Assembly: GCA_022925895.1 (NCBI GenBank)
Contig: JAKSYS010000046.1
Coordinates: 101,324-165,323 of the forward strand
DNA length: 64,000 bases
Direction of reading: 5' to 3'
Source of the DNA: Fragilaria crotonensis
Taxonomy: Eukaryota > Bacillariophyta > Fragilariophyceae > Fragilariales > Fragilariaceae
This document shows, one piece after another, positions 61,698-64,000 of the stretch. The notes beneath the pieces are model-generated. The model was not told the DNA's origin. It was given only the letters and a program-made list of their open reading frames with translations, and ran no database searches. Position 1 is the first letter of the stretch, and the number at the start of each line of letters is the position of its first letter. The position numbers were made by a program, and so were the translations under genes.

Positions 61698-63971
61698 TGA
61701 GATCAAGCTCTATCTTGATGGACGTTATGTCTCTGCATCAGAGGCATGCTGGCGCCTCTTCAGCCTTCGTCTACATTCAGAGAAGCCCAATGTGATGCGC
61801 CTAATGTTCCATCTTCCCAATCAGCAATCAGTGGTTTTTGAGGAAAATGAAAATGTTGCTCAAGTGCTTGCAAGAGGACCACCCTGTACACAATTGACTG
61901 CCTGGTTGGACCTCAATCGGCATGATCAGTATGTCGCCAGTTCCTTTATCATGACATCCCACAACACTACACATGGAAAAGTGCTGGTGTCGAGAAGTGC
62001 TGGGTACGACGCTCCAATCACCGGCAGACATTCCCACTGTGTCTCGCCTCTACAGTGCTTCCCCTTCTTCTGGTGAGAGATACTTCCTGCGAAGGATGTT
62101 GACTGTAGTGAAAGGTGCAACAAGCTTTGAAGCTCTGAACCGTTGATGATGTACTTTGTCCAACATTTCAAGATGCCTGTCGTACATTGGGTCTTCTAGA
62201 TGATGATACTGAGTGGCATCGAGCCATGCAGGAAGCCACACAGACACTCTCCCAGCAAGGCTCAGAAGACTTTTGCAATCATCCTCTTCAACTGTGATGT
62301 CTCTGACCCAAGGTCACTCTATGACTCTCACTGGGCTGCCCTGTCAGAAGACTATGCACACCGTCAACCCAGCCTTAGTGAACAACACCTGCAGGACCTC
62401 CTTGTGCGTAAACTTGATGCCCTTCTGGGGATAATGCACAGCCGTTCTGTATTCGAATGGATACCATCCCTCCGCACACTTCTGGTTGAGGAGCATGGGA
62501 GTGCCATGGACAACAATTCAGTCAACCATTTGTTAGAATTGCAGCTGTCATCATCCAACACTGATATTCAACAGCAGCTGGATCGCCTCCCTCTCCTGAA
62601 TCTTGAACAGCGTGCTATTTTTGATGCTGTACTTGCTTCTGTGAACAACAATGCTGGTACTGAAAATCAGAAAAATGTTTATTTTGTTGATGGACCTGCA
62701 GGCTCAGGTAAGACGGAGTTGTTCAGGATGATCCTTGCCAAGGTGCGCAGTGAAGGGAAGGTTGCCCGCAACCCATATCAGGCATTGCTGCCTCAAACTT
62801 TGCCCCTTTGGGCCGTACTCTGCACTATATATCCGGGCTTCCAATTCAATTATATGAAACATCCATGTGCAACCTATCAAAGAGAAGGCAGAAGTTATGA
62901 AGGTTGCAAAGATTTTGATCATTGATGAGATCACAATGCTTAAGGGTGTTGGTCTTGATGTTCTTTCACAGTCTCTTTGTGATTTACTTGAACGTAATGA
63001 TGCTCCATTTGGTGGCTTGGTTGTCATCATGGGTGGTGACTTTCGTCAAGTGCTTCCCATACTACGCCATGCTGGAAGAGCTACCACTGTGCATTCAACT
63101 GTCCTACAATCCAAAGTCTGGCAAACATCATCTGTGAATGTAATGCAACTCTCTGAAAATATGCGATTATGAATGGACTTACAGAACACAAATGCTAACC
63201 CAGAGTTCCAAGAAGTACTTTCCCATTTTGCATCTTTCCTGTTGAGGATCGGCGAGGATATGGGCCTTCCCCAATAAATCTACCATCTTATATATTCCAG
63301 CCTCAGGATACAAACGAACTGGTTGAGCATGTGTTTGATGATTTTTCTTCCAATGAACCAGCCTATTGGTCTGAACGTGCTATTCTATGTCCTAAACAAA
63401 GATGTTCAAAGAATCAATGATATGGTAACCTCAAGGCTACCTCATGATGAACATGTGTTTCTCAGTATTGACAACATCATATCTGAGGAACCTAATGATC
63501 CTGCACATACCCTCTATCCTCCTGAATTCCTGAACTCTTTGGAGCTATCTGGCCTTCCACCACATTGCCTCACTCTGAAAAAGGCATGTTGGTCATGCTG
63601 CTCCGAAACCTATCAAGCACACTCAGCAATGGCACCGCCTCATTGTTCGCCGTATCTCACAGTCTGTCCTCCAGTGTTTGATTCCTACCACTGCAGAAAT
63701 TGTGGACATACCACGGATTGCTCTCCTATCACCTCAAGATGAGCTGCCATTTGTCTTCAAACGACGTCAGTTTCCAGTTCAACCAACATATGCAATGACG
63801 ATCAACAAGAGTCAAGGTCAAACATTGCGAAGAGTTGGCATTTTCTTGCCACAAGGTGTATTTGCACATGGCCAGCTTTACGTTGCTCTCTCAAGAGTTC
63901 GTAACCCACATGATCTTTCATATTTACTGATGGTCATCTTCTGCACAACATTGTTTATAAGGAGGTCCTGA
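61698..63971 (+). pseudogene. Helitron helicase part, fragmented
   Basis: Fragments in three frames: RLMFHLPNQQSVVFEENENV; QFLYHDIPQHYTWK; RYFLRRMLTVVKGATSFEAL; then LPLLNLEQRAIFDAVLAS and FVDGPAGSGKTELF (Walker A, 62692-62718). After a shift, GIAASNFAPLGRTLHYISG, ILIIDEITM (Walker B) and GGDFRQVLPI follow. Motifs near the end are TYAMTINKSQGQTL and QLYVALSRVRNP. This is the SF1 Pif1-like helicase that unwinds the Helitron. At least six shifts or stops lie in 2.3 kb. Confidence 0.8.
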
Positions 63972-64000
63972 TATCAAAACTGTGCCTCAGTATCATCAAC

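Larger units (their letters stand above)
58996..63971 (+). mobile_element. Helitron (Rep-helicase), 3' end outside window
   Basis: It encodes, in order, a repeat-rich N-terminus, a zinc-finger-like part, a HUH endonuclease domain and a Pif1-like helicase, a combination unique to Helitrons. Neither the 5' TC end nor the 3' CTRR hairpin end could be placed; the latter should lie past 64000. Coding frames are broken at many points. Confidence 0.85.

Noticed and set aside
1-64000. tRNA, rRNA or other structural RNA genes
   Set aside because: None was recognised by eye. A covariance-model scan would be needed to exclude diverged tRNAs.

Overview
The window is nuclear DNA of a photosynthetic stramenopile, most likely a pennate diatom. 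The grounds are: short GT-AG introns (67 bp at 8552-8618, 75 bp at 56261-56335); a protein with a signal peptide whose predicted cleavage site carries the Phe of the diatom plastid-import motif (6208-9202); Copia elements of the diatom type; and secreted Cys-rich/Pro-Thr-repeat proteins of a kind I associate with diatoms. Species cannot be fixed from the sequence alone.

Layout. 0-11.4 kb is the main host-gene zone: the end of a Ser-rich protein, a small mitochondrial-type membrane protein (COX16-like, tentative), a broken LRR receptor-like gene, a Lys-tailed unknown protein, a 975-residue plastid-directed coiled-coil protein, an F-box-like protein and a small secreted barrel-type protein. 11.7-18.4 kb holds a second F-box-like gene cut in two by a young 6.18-kb Copia element (identical-looking 398-bp LTRs, CGGGG target duplication). 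19.7-22.6 kb is a secreted protein with a 51-bp Pro/Thr repeat array. 22.9-28.7 kb is a nested pair of hAT/DUF659 transposons, each with its own 8-bp target duplication. 29.4-42.4 kb is two 3.3-kb direct repeats carrying a decayed transposase-like gene, with a second Copia gag-pol exactly between them. 42.7-45 kb is a decayed repeat-family ORF, and 45.5-48.1 kb a 5'-truncated third Copia. 49.7-55.2 kb holds two ankyrin-repeat copies and a three-domain paralog of the 19.7-22.6 kb secreted protein. 55.7-57.9 kb has two host-type membrane proteins. 59-64 kb is a Helitron (Rep-helicase) running to the window end.

The genes do not form operons; most of the window is mobile DNA that has invaded or duplicated a few host genes. 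The clearest results are the empty sites that can be read for three insertions, a gag-pol junction made only of an in-frame UGA-C, a secreted-protein gene pair that expanded in two different ways, and a window-wide excess of single-base indels. The last suggests that some apparent pseudogenes are sequencing or assembly artefacts.
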